A stretch of DNA of 64,000 nt from Reyranella massiliensis 521. Lineage in GTDB: Bacteria > Pseudomonadota > Alphaproteobacteria > Reyranellales > Reyranellaceae. Shown in pieces: positions 35,126 to 44,189 of the stretch (its first letter is position 1; every line of letters starts with the position of its first letter). The DNA is taken from the NCBI RefSeq assembly GCF_000312425.1, contig NZ_HE997181.1, forward strand, positions 716,002 through 780,001, read 5' to 3'. The position numbers were made by a program, and so were the translations under genes. Under the pieces are notes generated by a model, which saw only the letters and a program-made list of their open reading frames with translations, did no database searches and was not told the DNA's origin.

Positions 35126-36655
35126 ATGGCCGTCACGTCTGGCCTCTCGGTTTCCCCCGATGTTCCCGAGGCCGGTACGGCTCTTGCCAGCTCGCGCTCC
35201 GCCTGGTCGCTGTCGTGGCCGATGGTCCTCGGCCTGTTCCTGTTCATCGGCCTCTTCAACGGCAGCGGCATGCCGTTGCTCAGCGATCCCGACACGCACT
35301 GGCATATCGCCGTGGGCAACTGGATGATGGCGCACGGCGCCGCGCCGACCGTCGATCCCTTCTCGTTCACGTTCCTCGGCCAGCCCTGGATCGCCAAGGA
35401 GTGGCTGTCGCAGCTCCTGATGGCGTCGGCGTTCAAGCTGGGCGGATGGGGAGGCGTTACGGCCTTGGCGGCCGGTGCCTTGGGCGTGAGCTTCGCGCTG
35501 ATGATGCGGCTGGTCTTGCGCGACATCAAACCCGTGCCGGCTGCGCTGTTCACCATTGCCGCCATCGTGATGACGGCGCCGCACTTCGTGGCGCGGCCGC
35601 ATGTGCTTGCCTTCCCGTTCATGCTGATCTGGGTGGCGGGCCTCGTGCGCGCCGTCGAGGAGCGTCGTGCTCCCGAGCCTCTGTTGCTGCTCGCCATGCT
35701 GCTGTGGGCCAATCTGCATGGCGGCTTCACGCTGGGACTGCTGCTCGCGGGCGCCTTCGCCCTCGAAGCCGTGATCGGCGCGCGCGATGCAGTCGAGCGC
35801 AAGACGCTCCTCGCCGGCTGGGCGAAGTTCGGCGCAGGGGCGCTGCTGGTGTCCTGCATCACGCCCTATGGCCCGGAGCCGATCCTGGTGACCCTGCGTA
35901 TCTTCGGCATCGGCGACACGCTGGCGACGATTTCGGAATGGCGATCGCCGGACTTCCAGAAGCAACCGTTGCAGGAGCTGATCCTCCTGATTGCGCTCTA
36001 TGCTGCCCTGTCGCGCGGATTGAAGCTGCCGCTGCTGCGCCTGCTGATCGTGCTCGGTCTCCTGCATCTCTACCTGCGCTACGCACGCAATGCCGAGCTG
36101 CTGGCGATGCTGGCGCCGCTCGCCATCGCGCCGCTGCTGGCGCGTCAGTGGCCGTCCCTCAGGCCCAACGCATCGGATGGTAAGGGCTCCTCGCTGGCGG
36201 CTCAGGCGGCGGCGCTGACGCAGCCTGCAGGTACCGCGGCCATTGCCGTTTCGGTCGTCTGCTGCACGCTCTTTGCCGCCTTCGTCGTTCGCCATGCGGC
36301 GATCGCGCCGCCGCCGCAGACCATGCCGTCGGTCGCGATGGCCTTCGCCAAACAGGCGGGCCTCACGGGTCGTGTGCTCAACCACTACAATTTCGGCGGC
36401 TACCTGATCCACGCGGGCGTGCCGACGTTCATCGACGGCCGCGGCGAACTCTACGGCGGCGACTTCATCAAGCGCTATTCCGAGATGGTGAGCCTGCGCA
36501 GCAACGATCCGCTCGATGAAGTGCTGGATCGCTATCGCATCGAGTGGACCTTGCTGCCGCCCGACCAGCCGGCCAACAAGCTGCTCGCGCGCCTGCCCGG
36601 CTGGCGCCAGGCCTATGCCGACGAGGCCGCCGTCATCTTCGTCCGCAGTCGCTAG
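35126..36655 (+). CDS. Polytopic membrane protein, GT-C-like
   Basis: 509 residues with about ten predicted membrane helices. The first extracytoplasmic loop has SDPDTHWHIAVGNWMMAHG; an acidic motif at this place is characteristic of GT-C-type lipid-linked glycosyltransferases. The C-terminal 150 residues (from about LTGRVLNHYNFGGYLIHAG) form a soluble domain that recurs in large families of uncharacterised bacterial membrane proteins. The function is probably transfer of a sugar or other group on the periplasmic side, but this is inferred from topology and one motif. Its stop overlaps the convergent thioesterase-like gene by 4 bp. Confidence 0.75.
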   Translation: MAVTSGLSVSPDVPEAGTALASSRSAWSLSWPMVLGLFLFIGLFNGSGMPLLSDPDTHWHIAVGNWMMAHGAAPTVDPFSFTFLGQPWIAKEWLSQLLMASAFKLGGWGGVTALAAGALGVSFALMMRLVLRDIKPVPAALFTIAAIVMTAPHFVARPHVLAFPFMLIWVAGLVRAVEERRAPEPLLLLAMLLWANLHGGFTLGLLLAGAFALEAVIGARDAVERKTLLAGWAKFGAGALLVSCITPYGPEPILVTLRIFGIGDTLATISEWRSPDFQKQPLQELILLIALYAALSRGLKLPLLRLLIVLGLLHLYLRYARNAELLAMLAPLAIAPLLARQWPSLRPNASDGKGSSLAAQAAALTQPAGTAAIAVSVVCCTLFAAFVVRHAAIAPPPQTMPSVAMAFAKQAGLTGRVLNHYNFGGYLIHAGVPTFIDGRGELYGGDFIKRYSEMVSLRSNDPLDEVLDRYRIEWTLLPPDQPANKLLARLPGWRQAYADEAAVIFVRSR

Positions 36656-37380
36656 GTCTTCAGCACGATCCAGGTGCAGTGGCCGATGGCACAGAGGCGG
36701 CCGCTTTCGGTGTAGAGCGCCGTGCCCGAGTAAAGCTTGCGGCCCTCGGCACCGATGCGCCAGCCGACTACAGCGCAGCGCTCGCCGACCTTCGGCCGGT
36801 CCAGTACCCTTGCGGTCATGCGGCCGGTGAGGGCGGGCCGCCAGTCGTCGGGATCCTGAGCGGCCCAGGCGCCGGGGCAGTCGAGGGCGCCCCACAGGAA
36901 CTCGGGGCGGATAGCGCCGCTCGCGTCTGCATGGTTGGCATGTGGCACATAGCAGGAGAGGGAATAGCCGGGTTCCGGTCCCTGCGTGCCGAACACACGC
37001 AGGCCATCACCCTCGGCGCGACCACGACCGCAGACGATGCACCAATGGAAGTCGCTGTCCTCGGGGCTGCCGCCTTCTTCGCCACGTCGCATCACGTCGG
37101 CCCAGTCAGTGGGCGCTGGCGGCGGCGTGAGGTGATCGACCTTGCCGGCGCGCGCCTCGCAGATCAGCGTCTCGCTCTCGCGTAGCATGAGCGCATCGCC
37201 TTCGAGCGCGAGCTGCAGGCTGGTCTCGACCGGGATCGGCGCACGCAGCGTGATCTCGACGGCGCCGTCGCCGCCGAAGGCGCGCGTGAAGCGATCGGCC
37301 AGCACACCGCCAACATAACCGCCGTTGCCCGACAGGCGCGGGCCATTGAAGCCACGCTCGATGATGATCGTATTGTCCAC
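36652..37380 (-). CDS. Hotdog-fold thioesterase-like protein
   Basis: 242 residues from GTG 37380, which has GGAGGAG directly ahead. The N-terminal half (GFNGPRLSGNGGYVGGVLADRF, then VEITLRAPIPVETSLQLALEGD) and the C-terminal half (WGALDCPGAWAAQ, LTGRMTARVLDRPKVGERCAVVGW) each resemble one hotdog domain of acyl-CoA thioesterases. The two halves are separated by a linker with HWCIVCGRG. The two cysteines there are a possible metal or structural site. Length fits a tandem hotdog. The substrate is unknown. It is divergent from an MFS gene. Confidence 0.75.
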   Translation of the reverse strand: MDNTIIIERGFNGPRLSGNGGYVGGVLADRFTRAFGGDGAVEITLRAPIPVETSLQLALEGDALMLRESETLICEARAGKVDHLTPPPAPTDWADVMRRGEEGGSPEDSDFHWCIVCGRGRAEGDGLRVFGTQGPEPGYSLSCYVPHANHADASGAIRPEFLWGALDCPGAWAAQDPDDWRPALTGRMTARVLDRPKVGERCAVVGWRIGAEGRKLYSGTALYTESGRLCAIGHCTWIVLKT

Positions 37381-37408
37381 GTTACTCCTCCGCGGCGCGG
37401 AACGTGGC

Positions 37409-37460
37409 GTGTGCATGCGGAGAATGCAAGCCTGCCGGTCGGCCAAGGTGACTTGCACAC
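37409..37460. promoter_or_regulatory. Nested inverted repeats in a divergent promoter region
   Basis: GTGTGCA (37409-37415) pairs with TGCACAC (37454-37460), and inside it TGCAAG (37425-37430) pairs with CTTGCA (37452-37457). Both lie between the thioesterase-like gene (start 37380) and the MFS gene (start 37488). The arrangement suits a regulator that controls both, but no regulator gene is adjacent. Confidence 0.35.
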
Positions 37461-37487
37461 CATCAGGACCTCGTCGAGGTTGAGGCG

Positions 37488-38708
37488 ATGAATCGGTTTG
37501 TGCCGTGGGCGCTCGTCGCGCTTTGCTTCGTCCTCGGCATTGCCAGTCGGTCGATTGGCGAAACCTTCGCTGTCTTTGTCCCGTCGATACAGCAAGCGTT
37601 CGACGCCAACCGTGGATCGGTGACACTGATCTACGGTTTCTCCCTGTTGCTCGGAGGTACGGCCGCCCCGATTGCCGGCTGGATCGCCGACCGCTTCGGC
37701 CTTCGCGTGCTGACGATGGTCGGCATGACAGCCGCGGCGCTGGCGACGGCCGGCGCGTCTCAGGCAACCAACGTCTGGCATCTCCATCTCGGCCTCGGCG
37801 TCGTAATGGGCTTCGGCAGTGCCGCGCTTTCCGGCGTGTTGAGCTCCACCTTGCTCGGCCGCTGGTTTCCGCCCAACCGGCTGGGTGTGGCAATCGGCGT
37901 CTCGTGGTCCGCGTCGGGTGTCGGTGCCATGGCGACCATTCCGATTGCCCAGCACTTGATTGCGACCGAGGGGTGGCGTGGCGCGTACCTCATTTTCGCT
38001 TGCGCGAGCGCGGTGTTCATCCCGCTCCTGATGTTCCTGCCGTGGCGACGCATCGAGCGGGGCGCGCTAGGACTTGTGCCCTTGCGTGCTGCCGGCGATG
38101 CCGGACCGACAGTTGGCGAAGCGCTGCGCGATTGGCCGTTCTGGGCGTTGACGGTGTCGTTCGGCCTCACCTCGATCGGAATCTTTTCGCTCGCCCCCCA
38201 GGTCATGATCTATCTCCTGGAGCGTGGCTTCGAGGGGGCCTACGCGGCCCAGGCATTGGCCGTCGCCGGGGTCCTGATGCCGCTCGGCATGGTCGGTTTC
38301 TCCTGGCTCGCTGATCGCGGTGGTCGGCGCCTTGCGGCATTGCTCGCTTATGGTTCGTCGATCGCAGGCGTTGGCGCGCTCGCGTTGGTGCGTGGACCGA
38401 GCGACGACCTCTGGCTGTGGCTGTATGTCCTGCTCTTTGGCGGCAGCATGGGCTCGCGTGGCCCCATGATCTCTACCCTCGCCACGCTGCGCTACCGCGG
38501 CGCTCATTTTGGCCGCATCTACGGCCTGATCAGCATGGGCATGGGCTTCGGCGGCTTCTTCGGCGCCTGGATCGGTGGCGTCCTGCATGATCTCACCGAT
38601 GGTTACGCGGCGGTAATGGTACTGTCCGTTGCAGCCCTCGCGCTGGCCGCTGCCTCTCTGGGCTCGGAAGCGGGGGCCCGCGAGCGCCTCAGCCGCCCGA
38701 AGCCGTGA
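37488..38708 (+). CDS. MFS transporter
   Basis: 406 residues with twelve predicted helices. The helix 2-3 loop motif appears as GWIADRFGLRVLTMVG and the matching loop in the second half as SWLADRGGRRLAALLAYG. It belongs to the broad group of monocarboxylate and oxalate/formate-type antiporter-like MFS proteins; the substrate is not evident. It diverges from the thioesterase-like gene. The next gene starts 140 bp later. Confidence 0.9.
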   Translation: MNRFVPWALVALCFVLGIASRSIGETFAVFVPSIQQAFDANRGSVTLIYGFSLLLGGTAAPIAGWIADRFGLRVLTMVGMTAAALATAGASQATNVWHLHLGLGVVMGFGSAALSGVLSSTLLGRWFPPNRLGVAIGVSWSASGVGAMATIPIAQHLIATEGWRGAYLIFACASAVFIPLLMFLPWRRIERGALGLVPLRAAGDAGPTVGEALRDWPFWALTVSFGLTSIGIFSLAPQVMIYLLERGFEGAYAAQALAVAGVLMPLGMVGFSWLADRGGRRLAALLAYGSSIAGVGALALVRGPSDDLWLWLYVLLFGGSMGSRGPMISTLATLRYRGAHFGRIYGLISMGMGFGGFFGAWIGGVLHDLTDGYAAVMVLSVAALALAAASLGSEAGARERLSRPKP

Positions 38709-38848
38709 CGGCGGGGTGATGCTTTCAAGGCATCTCGATGACTATCCCATCGACATGTTGTGTTTCCGGAAAAGCTTGCCACAATGCGCGGCATGGTCGA
38801 TCGGATCGATTTTCCGAGTAGTCCCTCTCTGCGGCGGCGGGCCTAGCC

Positions 38849-39412
38849 GTGACGCCGGGCCTTGAGTCCTGCCATGCGCTGGTGCTCAACGCCGACTTTC
38901 GGCCTCTGTCGTACTTCCCTCTGTCGATCTGGTCCTGGCAGGATGCCGTCAAGGCGGTGTTCCTCGACCGCGTCAGCGTGATTTCCGAGTACGAACGCAT
39001 GATCCACAGCCCGTCCTTCGAGATGCGGCTACCCAGCGTCATCGCCCTCAAGGAATATGTACCGGCGGCGCGCCGGCCGGCCTTCACGCGGTTCAACGTC
39101 TTCCTGCGCGACCGATTCACCTGCCAGTACTGCAACGGCGACTTCGCGACCAACGAACTCACCTTCGACCATGTCGTGCCGAAATCGCGCGGCGGCCGGA
39201 CGAGCTGGAGCAACGTCGTCACTGCCTGCAGTCCGTGCAATCTTCTGAAGGGCAACCGGCTGTTGAGCGAGAGCGGTCTTGCGTTGCGTCGCGCGCCGGC
39301 CGAGCCCTCGACGCAGCTGCTGCAGGAGAATGGCCGCGGTTTTCCGCCGGGCTACCTGCACGAAAGCTGGCGCGACTTTCTTTACTGGGACAGCGAACTC
39401 GATCAGGGTTGA
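38849..39412 (+). CDS. HNH endonuclease
   Basis: 187 residues. A complete HNH zinc fold is present: C92-x2-C95, FDHVVPKSRGG with H108, N122 in WSNVVTACSPCN and C127-x2-C130. The N-terminal about 80 residues (LVLNADFRPLSYFPLSIWSWQDAVKAVFLDRV) are the conserved partner region of the stand-alone HNH proteins common in proteobacterial chromosomes. It has no intein, intron, phage or restriction context, so a housekeeping role in DNA processing is likelier than mobility. GTG start; an SDR follows 3 bp after the stop. Confidence 0.92.
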   Translation: MTPGLESCHALVLNADFRPLSYFPLSIWSWQDAVKAVFLDRVSVISEYERMIHSPSFEMRLPSVIALKEYVPAARRPAFTRFNVFLRDRFTCQYCNGDFATNELTFDHVVPKSRGGRTSWSNVVTACSPCNLLKGNRLLSESGLALRRAPAEPSTQLLQENGRGFPPGYLHESWRDFLYWDSELDQG

Positions 39413-39415
39413 GAC

Positions 39416-40192
39416 ATGGCAGATCGAGTTGCGGGCAAGGTCGCGCTTGTCACGGGCGCGGCATCGGGATTGGGTAAAGCAACGGCAGAGCGTCTTGCGG
39501 AAGAGGGCGCAGCGGTCGTCATCGGTGACATCCGCGCGGAAGCCGCCAAGGAGGTTGGCGCTGCCATCTCCGCTCGAGGCCAACGCGCGCAGGCCATGAA
39601 GCTCGACGTCACCAGCGAAGCCGACTGGATCGCCGCTGTTGAGGCCACCGAGCTGGCCTTCGGCAAGCTCGACGTGCTGGTGAACAATGCCGGCACCGCC
39701 GACGGTACCTGGATTCACAAGCTCACTCTGGAGCGCTGGCGGCAGATCCACGCTATCAATCTCGACGGTGTCTTTCTCGGCATCAAGCATGGCGCCGAAG
39801 CGATGAAGCGGGCCGGTGGCGGTTCGATCGTCAACATCTCTTCGGTGGCCGGTATCGTCGGCATCGCCGAGGCGGCATCGGCCTATTGTTCGAGCAAGGG
39901 CGGCGTGACCCAGCTGACCAAGGCTACGGCACTGGAGTTCGCCCTACTCAAGACCAACATCCGCGTGAACTCCGTCCATCCGGGATACATGGATACGCCG
40001 ATGCTGCAGGGCGTGATCGCCGCCTATCGCGAACCCGAGGAGGCCCGGGCGCGGCTGACGGCCAGCGAGCCGCTCGGCCGCCTGGGGGAACCGCGCGACA
40101 TCGCGAATGCCGTGCTCTATCTCGCCAGCGACGAATCGAAGTTCGTCACGGGCGCGCAGATGGTGGTCGACGGCGGCTTTGCCGCGCGCTGA
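39416..40192 (+). CDS. Short-chain dehydrogenase/reductase
   Basis: 258 residues. The cofactor motif TGAASGLGKA (14-23), the NNAG block, the catalytic serine in NISSVAG and the YCSSK (YxxxK) pair are all present, so the enzyme should be active. The tail VTGAQMVVDGGFAAR is typical of FabG-like and 3-alpha/20-beta-hydroxysteroid-dehydrogenase-like enzymes. The substrate is unknown. It is 3 bp behind the HNH gene and ends at the coq7 stop, tail-to-tail. Confidence 0.9.
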   Translation: MADRVAGKVALVTGAASGLGKATAERLAEEGAAVVIGDIRAEAAKEVGAAISARGQRAQAMKLDVTSEADWIAAVEATELAFGKLDVLVNNAGTADGTWIHKLTLERWRQIHAINLDGVFLGIKHGAEAMKRAGGGSIVNISSVAGIVGIAEAASAYCSSKGGVTQLTKATALEFALLKTNIRVNSVHPGYMDTPMLQGVIAAYREPEEARARLTASEPLGRLGEPRDIANAVLYLASDESKFVTGAQMVVDGGFAAR

Positions 40193-40756
40193 TCAGATTC
40201 TTGTCGACAGCCAGATGGCCAGCCGCGAGCCGGCCTTGATCGCTCCCGTCAGCGCTTCGTAGGCGGGCGCCTGTTCGGCGCCGGAAGCCAGTGCCTCGTC
40301 GCGATGCTCCATCTCCTCTGCACGGAACTTCTCGACCGTGGACTTGAGGTCGGCCTCCTCGTCGCCGAGCTTGGCGGCCTGTCCGGCATAATGCTCTTCG
40401 ATCGTCTCCTCGATGGCCACCGTGCAGGCCATGGCGGCCTTGTCGCCCATCAGCGCCGTGGCGGCCCCCAAGGCGAAGCCCGCGACGTTCCAGAGCGGCG
40501 ACAGTGCGGTCGGCCGGACACGGCGTTCGACGAGGAGCCGGTCGAAGACCTTGTTGTGCTCGCGTTCCTGGCGCGCCATGTGGGCGATCTTGCGGCCGGC
40601 CTCGCTGTTGGCGCGGCCCGTCCAGCGCAGTGCCGCGAGCTGGCCCTCGTAGATGCGTACGGCGCCGAACTCGCCCGCCTGGTCGACACGGATCGTGCGC
40701 TCTACCAGGTCGCGGGCATCGGGATCGCCAGGATTGCGGATGTCGCCGGTTTTCAT
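40193..40756 (-). CDS. coq7: Demethoxyubiquinone hydroxylase Coq7
   Basis: 187 residues. A di-iron carboxylate helix bundle: E29 (GEFGA), E64-x2-H67, E116 (AIEETIEEH) and E148-x2-H151 match the six ligands of COQ7. It hydroxylates demethoxyubiquinone at C6 in the late steps of ubiquinone synthesis, at the inner membrane, through hydrophobic surface helices such as AGFALGAATALMG. The open frame upstream is the DsbB gene in another frame; ATG 40756 is the real start. It lies 2 bp after the DsbB-like gene and is probably co-transcribed with it and yqaA. Confidence 0.94.
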   Translation of the reverse strand: MKTGDIRNPGDPDARDLVERTIRVDQAGEFGAVRIYEGQLAALRWTGRANSEAGRKIAHMARQEREHNKVFDRLLVERRVRPTALSPLWNVAGFALGAATALMGDKAAMACTVAIEETIEEHYAGQAAKLGDEEADLKSTVEKFRAEEMEHRDEALASGAEQAPAYEALTGAIKAGSRLAIWLSTRI

Positions 40757-40758
40757 GT

Positions 40759-41262
40759 CTAGGACCTTGCCCGTCTGGAGATGCCCGAAGCGAGGACGAT
40801 GGCCAACGCGGCGGAGAGGATGGCGTTCCAGCCCGCCATCGAGATCCCCGCCAGTTTCCAGGCAGGTTCGTCGCAACGGACCATCTTGGCGCCGAATAGA
40901 TACTTTTTCAGTTCCTCCGGCGAAAGGCCGGTGGGAATGGTGCCCGAGCAGGCTTGAGGGCCGGCCCACCAGCGATATTCGACACCGGCGTGAAAGACAC
41001 CGAGTGCCGACGTGGTGGCGATGGCCACGATCGCGACCAGCAGCAGACCCAGGGCGAGCCTTCGGTTCGAGGAGGCGGCGAAGGCGCCGAGGCCGGCGAG
41101 GATGGCCAGGATATGCGGCCAGCGCTGCCAGTGGCACATCTCGCAGGGCGCAAGTCCCATCCCGTACTGGAAGAAGAGTGCGCAGCCCAGCAGGAAGCCG
41201 CTGCCCAACGCCGCCAGCAGCCCGAGCAAGCTGGGAAGGGGCAGGCGTTGTAACGAAGCCAT
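40759..41262 (-). CDS. DsbB-like disulfide bond formation protein
   Basis: 167 residues, four predicted helices. C40-x2-C43 (APCEMCHWQR) and the second pair C105 and C130 match the two redox pairs of DsbB; the QR after the first pair is the quinone-binding arginine region. It reoxidises a periplasmic DsbA-type partner with ubiquinone. The coq7 gene, for ubiquinone synthesis, follows directly. No dsbA is nearby. Confidence 0.9.
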   Translation of the reverse strand: MASLQRLPLPSLLGLLAALGSGFLLGCALFFQYGMGLAPCEMCHWQRWPHILAILAGLGAFAASSNRRLALGLLLVAIVAIATTSALGVFHAGVEYRWWAGPQACSGTIPTGLSPEELKKYLFGAKMVRCDEPAWKLAGISMAGWNAILSAALAIVLASGISRRARS

Positions 41263-41272
41263 GGCGTGATCC

Positions 41273-41854
41273 CTAGAACATGTAGCGGAAGGCGACGAAG
41301 CCGCCGATCAGCGCAATCAGGAAAAGCCAGGTGAGCAGGGTCAGACGCTTCTCGATGAAAGTGCGGATCGGCTCGCCAAACTTCCACAGCAACGCTGCCA
41401 CGAGGAAGAAGCGCGCGCCACGCGTCAAGATGGACGCCCACACGAAGGTGAAAAGATCGAAGTGTGCTGCGCCCGAGGCGATGGTCACCAGCTTGTAGGG
41501 AATGGGCGTCAGGCCCTTGATCAGGATGATCCAGGTTCCGTACTCGTCGAAGCCCGCGCGAAAGGCGGCGAGGCCCGACTGCAGGCCATAGGTCCTGACG
41601 ACCCATTCGCCGATCGTTTCGAAGAAGTAGTAGCCGATTGTGTAGCCAAGCAGGCCGCCCAGCACGGAGCAGATGGTGCAGACCAGCGCGATCTGAAACG
41701 CCTTCTCGCGATTGGCCAATATCATTGGCACCAGCATCACGTCGGGCGGAATCGGAAAGAACGAACTCTCCATGAAGGAGACGGCGCCCATGGCGGGGAT
41801 CGCATGGCGATGTCGGGCGAGGCGAATCACCCAGTCATAGAGGCTACGAATCAT
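41273..41854 (-). CDS. YqaA/DedA-related membrane protein (VTT domain)
   Basis: 193 residues, about five hydrophobic segments. FFPIPPDVMLVPM and the later GLTPIPYKLVTIASG carry the two proline-containing re-entrant motifs of the VTT/DedA superfamily. Members are lipid scramblases or transporters of undecaprenyl phosphate and related lipids; the YqaA branch is uncharacterised. It precedes dsbB and coq7 on the same strand with a 10-bp gap. Confidence 0.88.
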   Translation of the reverse strand: MIRSLYDWVIRLARHRHAIPAMGAVSFMESSFFPIPPDVMLVPMILANREKAFQIALVCTICSVLGGLLGYTIGYYFFETIGEWVVRTYGLQSGLAAFRAGFDEYGTWIILIKGLTPIPYKLVTIASGAAHFDLFTFVWASILTRGARFFLVAALLWKFGEPIRTFIEKRLTLLTWLFLIALIGGFVAFRYMF

Positions 41855-41902
41855 GCAGGCCGTTCCCTAGCAGGCAGGGACGAGGTTTGGCAAAGTCGCC
41901 TC

Positions 41903-43105
41903 ATGTCACTCCTCGCCCAACCATTGAAGCTGCCGAACGGCGTCGTCCTCAAGAATCGCATCGGCAAAGCGCCGCTGACCGAGGGGCTCGCCGATGAGAT
42001 GAATCGCGCGACAGCCCGCCATGTCAGTCTCTACCGAAGATGGGCCGAAGGCGGTGCGGCCGTCGTCGTAACAGGCAATGTGCAGGTGGATCGCCGTTAT
42101 CTCGAGCGCCCCGGCAACGTCGTCATCGACGGCAATGGCGGCATGGATGAACTGCGTGCCTACGCCAAAGCCGGCACCGCCAATGGGACGGAACTCTGGA
42201 TGCAGATCAGTCATCCCGGCCGGCAGACGCCGCGCCGGGTCTGTGATCATCCGGTGGCACCGTCGGCCGTGCCGCTTGCCCTGCCGGCCAGCGCCTTTGC
42301 GCCGCCGCGCGCCATGACGGCGGAAGAGGTAGCCGACGTGCCGCGTCGCTTTGCGCACACCGCCGCTGTCGCGCGCGAAGCCGGCTTCACCGGCGTGCAG
42401 GTCCACGCCGCGCACGGCTATCTGCTGAGCCAGTTCCTGACGCCGCTGGTCAACAAGCGCGAAGATCGCTGGGGCGGCGACCTCGCGGCGCGCGCTGGCC
42501 TTCTGCTTGAGGTCGTGCGTGCCGTCAGGACCGCCACCGCGCCGGGATTTTGCATTTCCGTGAAGCTGAACTCGTCGGATTTCCAGCAGGGCGGCTTTTC
42601 CAACGAGGAATGCCTGCAGGTCGTGAGGTGGCTGGGCGAGGCGTCGGTCGACCTGATCGAAATCTCGGGCGGCAACTACGAGAAGCCGGCCATGATGGGC
42701 AGCGGCGCCAAGGAAAGCACGGTCCGCCGCGAGGCCTATTTCCTGGAGTACGCCCAGCTCATCAAGCAGGCAGCGCCTGTGCCGATCATGCTGACCGGCG
42801 GCTTTCGGTCGAAGGCTGCCATGGAAGCGGCGCTGGGCGAGGGGGCCTGCGATGTCATCGGCCTCGGCCGGCCGATGTGCGTCGACACCGACCTGCCCAA
42901 TCGCCTTCTGTCCGGCGAGACCAACAGCGCGGAGGCCTACGAGGACCAGATCGTTCCGGCGAAGGCGGGGCTCGGCTGGTTCTGCCTGCAGCTCATCGCC
43001 CATGGCGACGGTCGCGATCCCGACCGTACGCTGAGCGGCGACGATGCCATCAGGGGCTACGTCGCCAACGAAGAGAAGACAGCGGCCGCGCTGGTCGGCC
43101 GCTGA
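41903..43105 (+). CDS. Old Yellow Enzyme-family NADH:flavin oxidoreductase
   Basis: 400 residues, single FMN barrel. The opening LAQPLKLPNGVVLKNRIGKAPLTEGLADE, the substrate-binding H-A-A-H in VQVHAAHGYLLSQFLTPLVNKREDRWGG, and the FMN-phosphate region GGFRSKAAMEAALGEGACDVIGLGRPM fit the 2,4-dienoyl-CoA-reductase-like branch. It lacks the C-terminal FeS/FAD extension. It reduces activated C=C bonds with NAD(P)H; the natural substrate is unknown. The frame continues far upstream, but the ATG at 41903 begins the conserved domain. Confidence 0.9.
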   Translation: MSLLAQPLKLPNGVVLKNRIGKAPLTEGLADEMNRATARHVSLYRRWAEGGAAVVVTGNVQVDRRYLERPGNVVIDGNGGMDELRAYAKAGTANGTELWMQISHPGRQTPRRVCDHPVAPSAVPLALPASAFAPPRAMTAEEVADVPRRFAHTAAVAREAGFTGVQVHAAHGYLLSQFLTPLVNKREDRWGGDLAARAGLLLEVVRAVRTATAPGFCISVKLNSSDFQQGGFSNEECLQVVRWLGEASVDLIEISGGNYEKPAMMGSGAKESTVRREAYFLEYAQLIKQAAPVPIMLTGGFRSKAAMEAALGEGACDVIGLGRPMCVDTDLPNRLLSGETNSAEAYEDQIVPAKAGLGWFCLQLIAHGDGRDPDRTLSGDDAIRGYVANEEKTAAALVGR

Positions 43106-43117
43106 TTAGCTTCAGCG

Positions 43118-44119
43118 TTACTCGGCGGCCTGCTTCAATTGCGTCGGCACGGTCTCGCCGGCGAACAGGGCGGCGCGGGCCGCTTCGTACTCGGCCTTGA
43201 GACGAGCCACGATTTCGGCGGCCGGCGGCGCGTCGAAGATCTGACCGACGCCTTGACCCGCACCCCAGATGTCGCGCCAGGCCTTGGCCTTGGTGTTGCC
43301 GCCGGAGCCGAAGTTCATCTTGCTCTTGTCGGCTTCGGGCAGCGCATCGGGGTCGAGCCCGGCGGCAGAGATGCTCCGCTTCAGGTAGTTGCCGTGCACG
43401 CCGGTGAAGAGGTTGGTGTAGACGATCTCCTCGCCGGTCGAGTCGATGATGCACTGCTTGTTGCCCTCGGAGGCATTGCCTTCCTTGCTGGCGGTGAAGC
43501 GCGTGCCGAGATAGGCCAGGTCGGCGCCCATCGCCTGGGCCGCCAGCACCGAGGCGCCATTGGAGATCGAGCCCGAGAGCAGGATCGTGCCGTCGTAGAA
43601 CTGGCGCACTTCCGGCACCAGCGCGAAGGGCGAGAGCCGGCCGGCATGTCCGCCCGCGCCGGCGCACACCAGGATCAAGCCATCGACGCCGGCCTGCAGC
43701 GCACGCTTGGCATGGGTGACGTTGGTGACGTCGTGGAACACCAGGCAGCCGTAGCGCTTGGCCGACTTCACCACGTCGTCGGGTGCGCGCAGCGAGGTAA
43801 TCTGGATCGGCACCTTGTACTTTTCGCAAAGGTCGATGTCGTGCTGCAGCCGGTCGTTGGAGCTGTGCACGATCTGGTTGACTGCGAAGGGCGCTACCTT
43901 CTTGTCCGGGTTCTTGGCCTTATATTCGCGCAGCTCCGTCGTGATGCGCTGCAGCCACTCCTCCAGCACTTCCTTCGGCCGCGCGTTCAGCGCCGGAAAG
44001 GAGCCGACGATGCCCGCCTTGCACTGCTCGATCACAAGATCCGGATTGGACACGATGAACAGCGGCGCGCCGACCACCGGGATCGAAAGGTTGTCACGCA
44101 GCAGGGCAGGAAGGGCCAT
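43118..44119 (-). CDS. Nitronate monooxygenase-family FMN protein
   Basis: 333 residues. An FMN TIM barrel related to 2-nitropropane dioxygenase: VVGAPLFIVSNPDL at the start, H129 in VFHDVTNVTHAK as the conserved catalytic-region histidine, and the phosphate-binding GVDGLILVCAGAGGHAG and SNGASVLAAQAMGADLAYLGTRF blocks. It oxidises alkyl nitronates such as propionate-3-nitronate with oxygen. It converges on the Old Yellow Enzyme homologue 12 bp away; both are FMN enzymes that can act on nitro compounds. Confidence 0.9.
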   Translation of the reverse strand: MALPALLRDNLSIPVVGAPLFIVSNPDLVIEQCKAGIVGSFPALNARPKEVLEEWLQRITTELREYKAKNPDKKVAPFAVNQIVHSSNDRLQHDIDLCEKYKVPIQITSLRAPDDVVKSAKRYGCLVFHDVTNVTHAKRALQAGVDGLILVCAGAGGHAGRLSPFALVPEVRQFYDGTILLSGSISNGASVLAAQAMGADLAYLGTRFTASKEGNASEGNKQCIIDSTGEEIVYTNLFTGVHGNYLKRSISAAGLDPDALPEADKSKMNFGSGGNTKAKAWRDIWGAGQGVGQIFDAPPAAEIVARLKAEYEAARAALFAGETVPTQLKQAAE

Positions 44120-44189
44120 GGTTTCGCTCCTTGAAATGATTATTCGCTGGGTTGAGTCGGACGTAGCATGAAGCCGCGGCGGCCGTCGT

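Noticed and set aside
38849-39412. Homing endonuclease or restriction enzyme
   Set aside because: It has the conserved N-terminal part of chromosomal HNH proteins and no intron, intein, methylase or phage neighbour.
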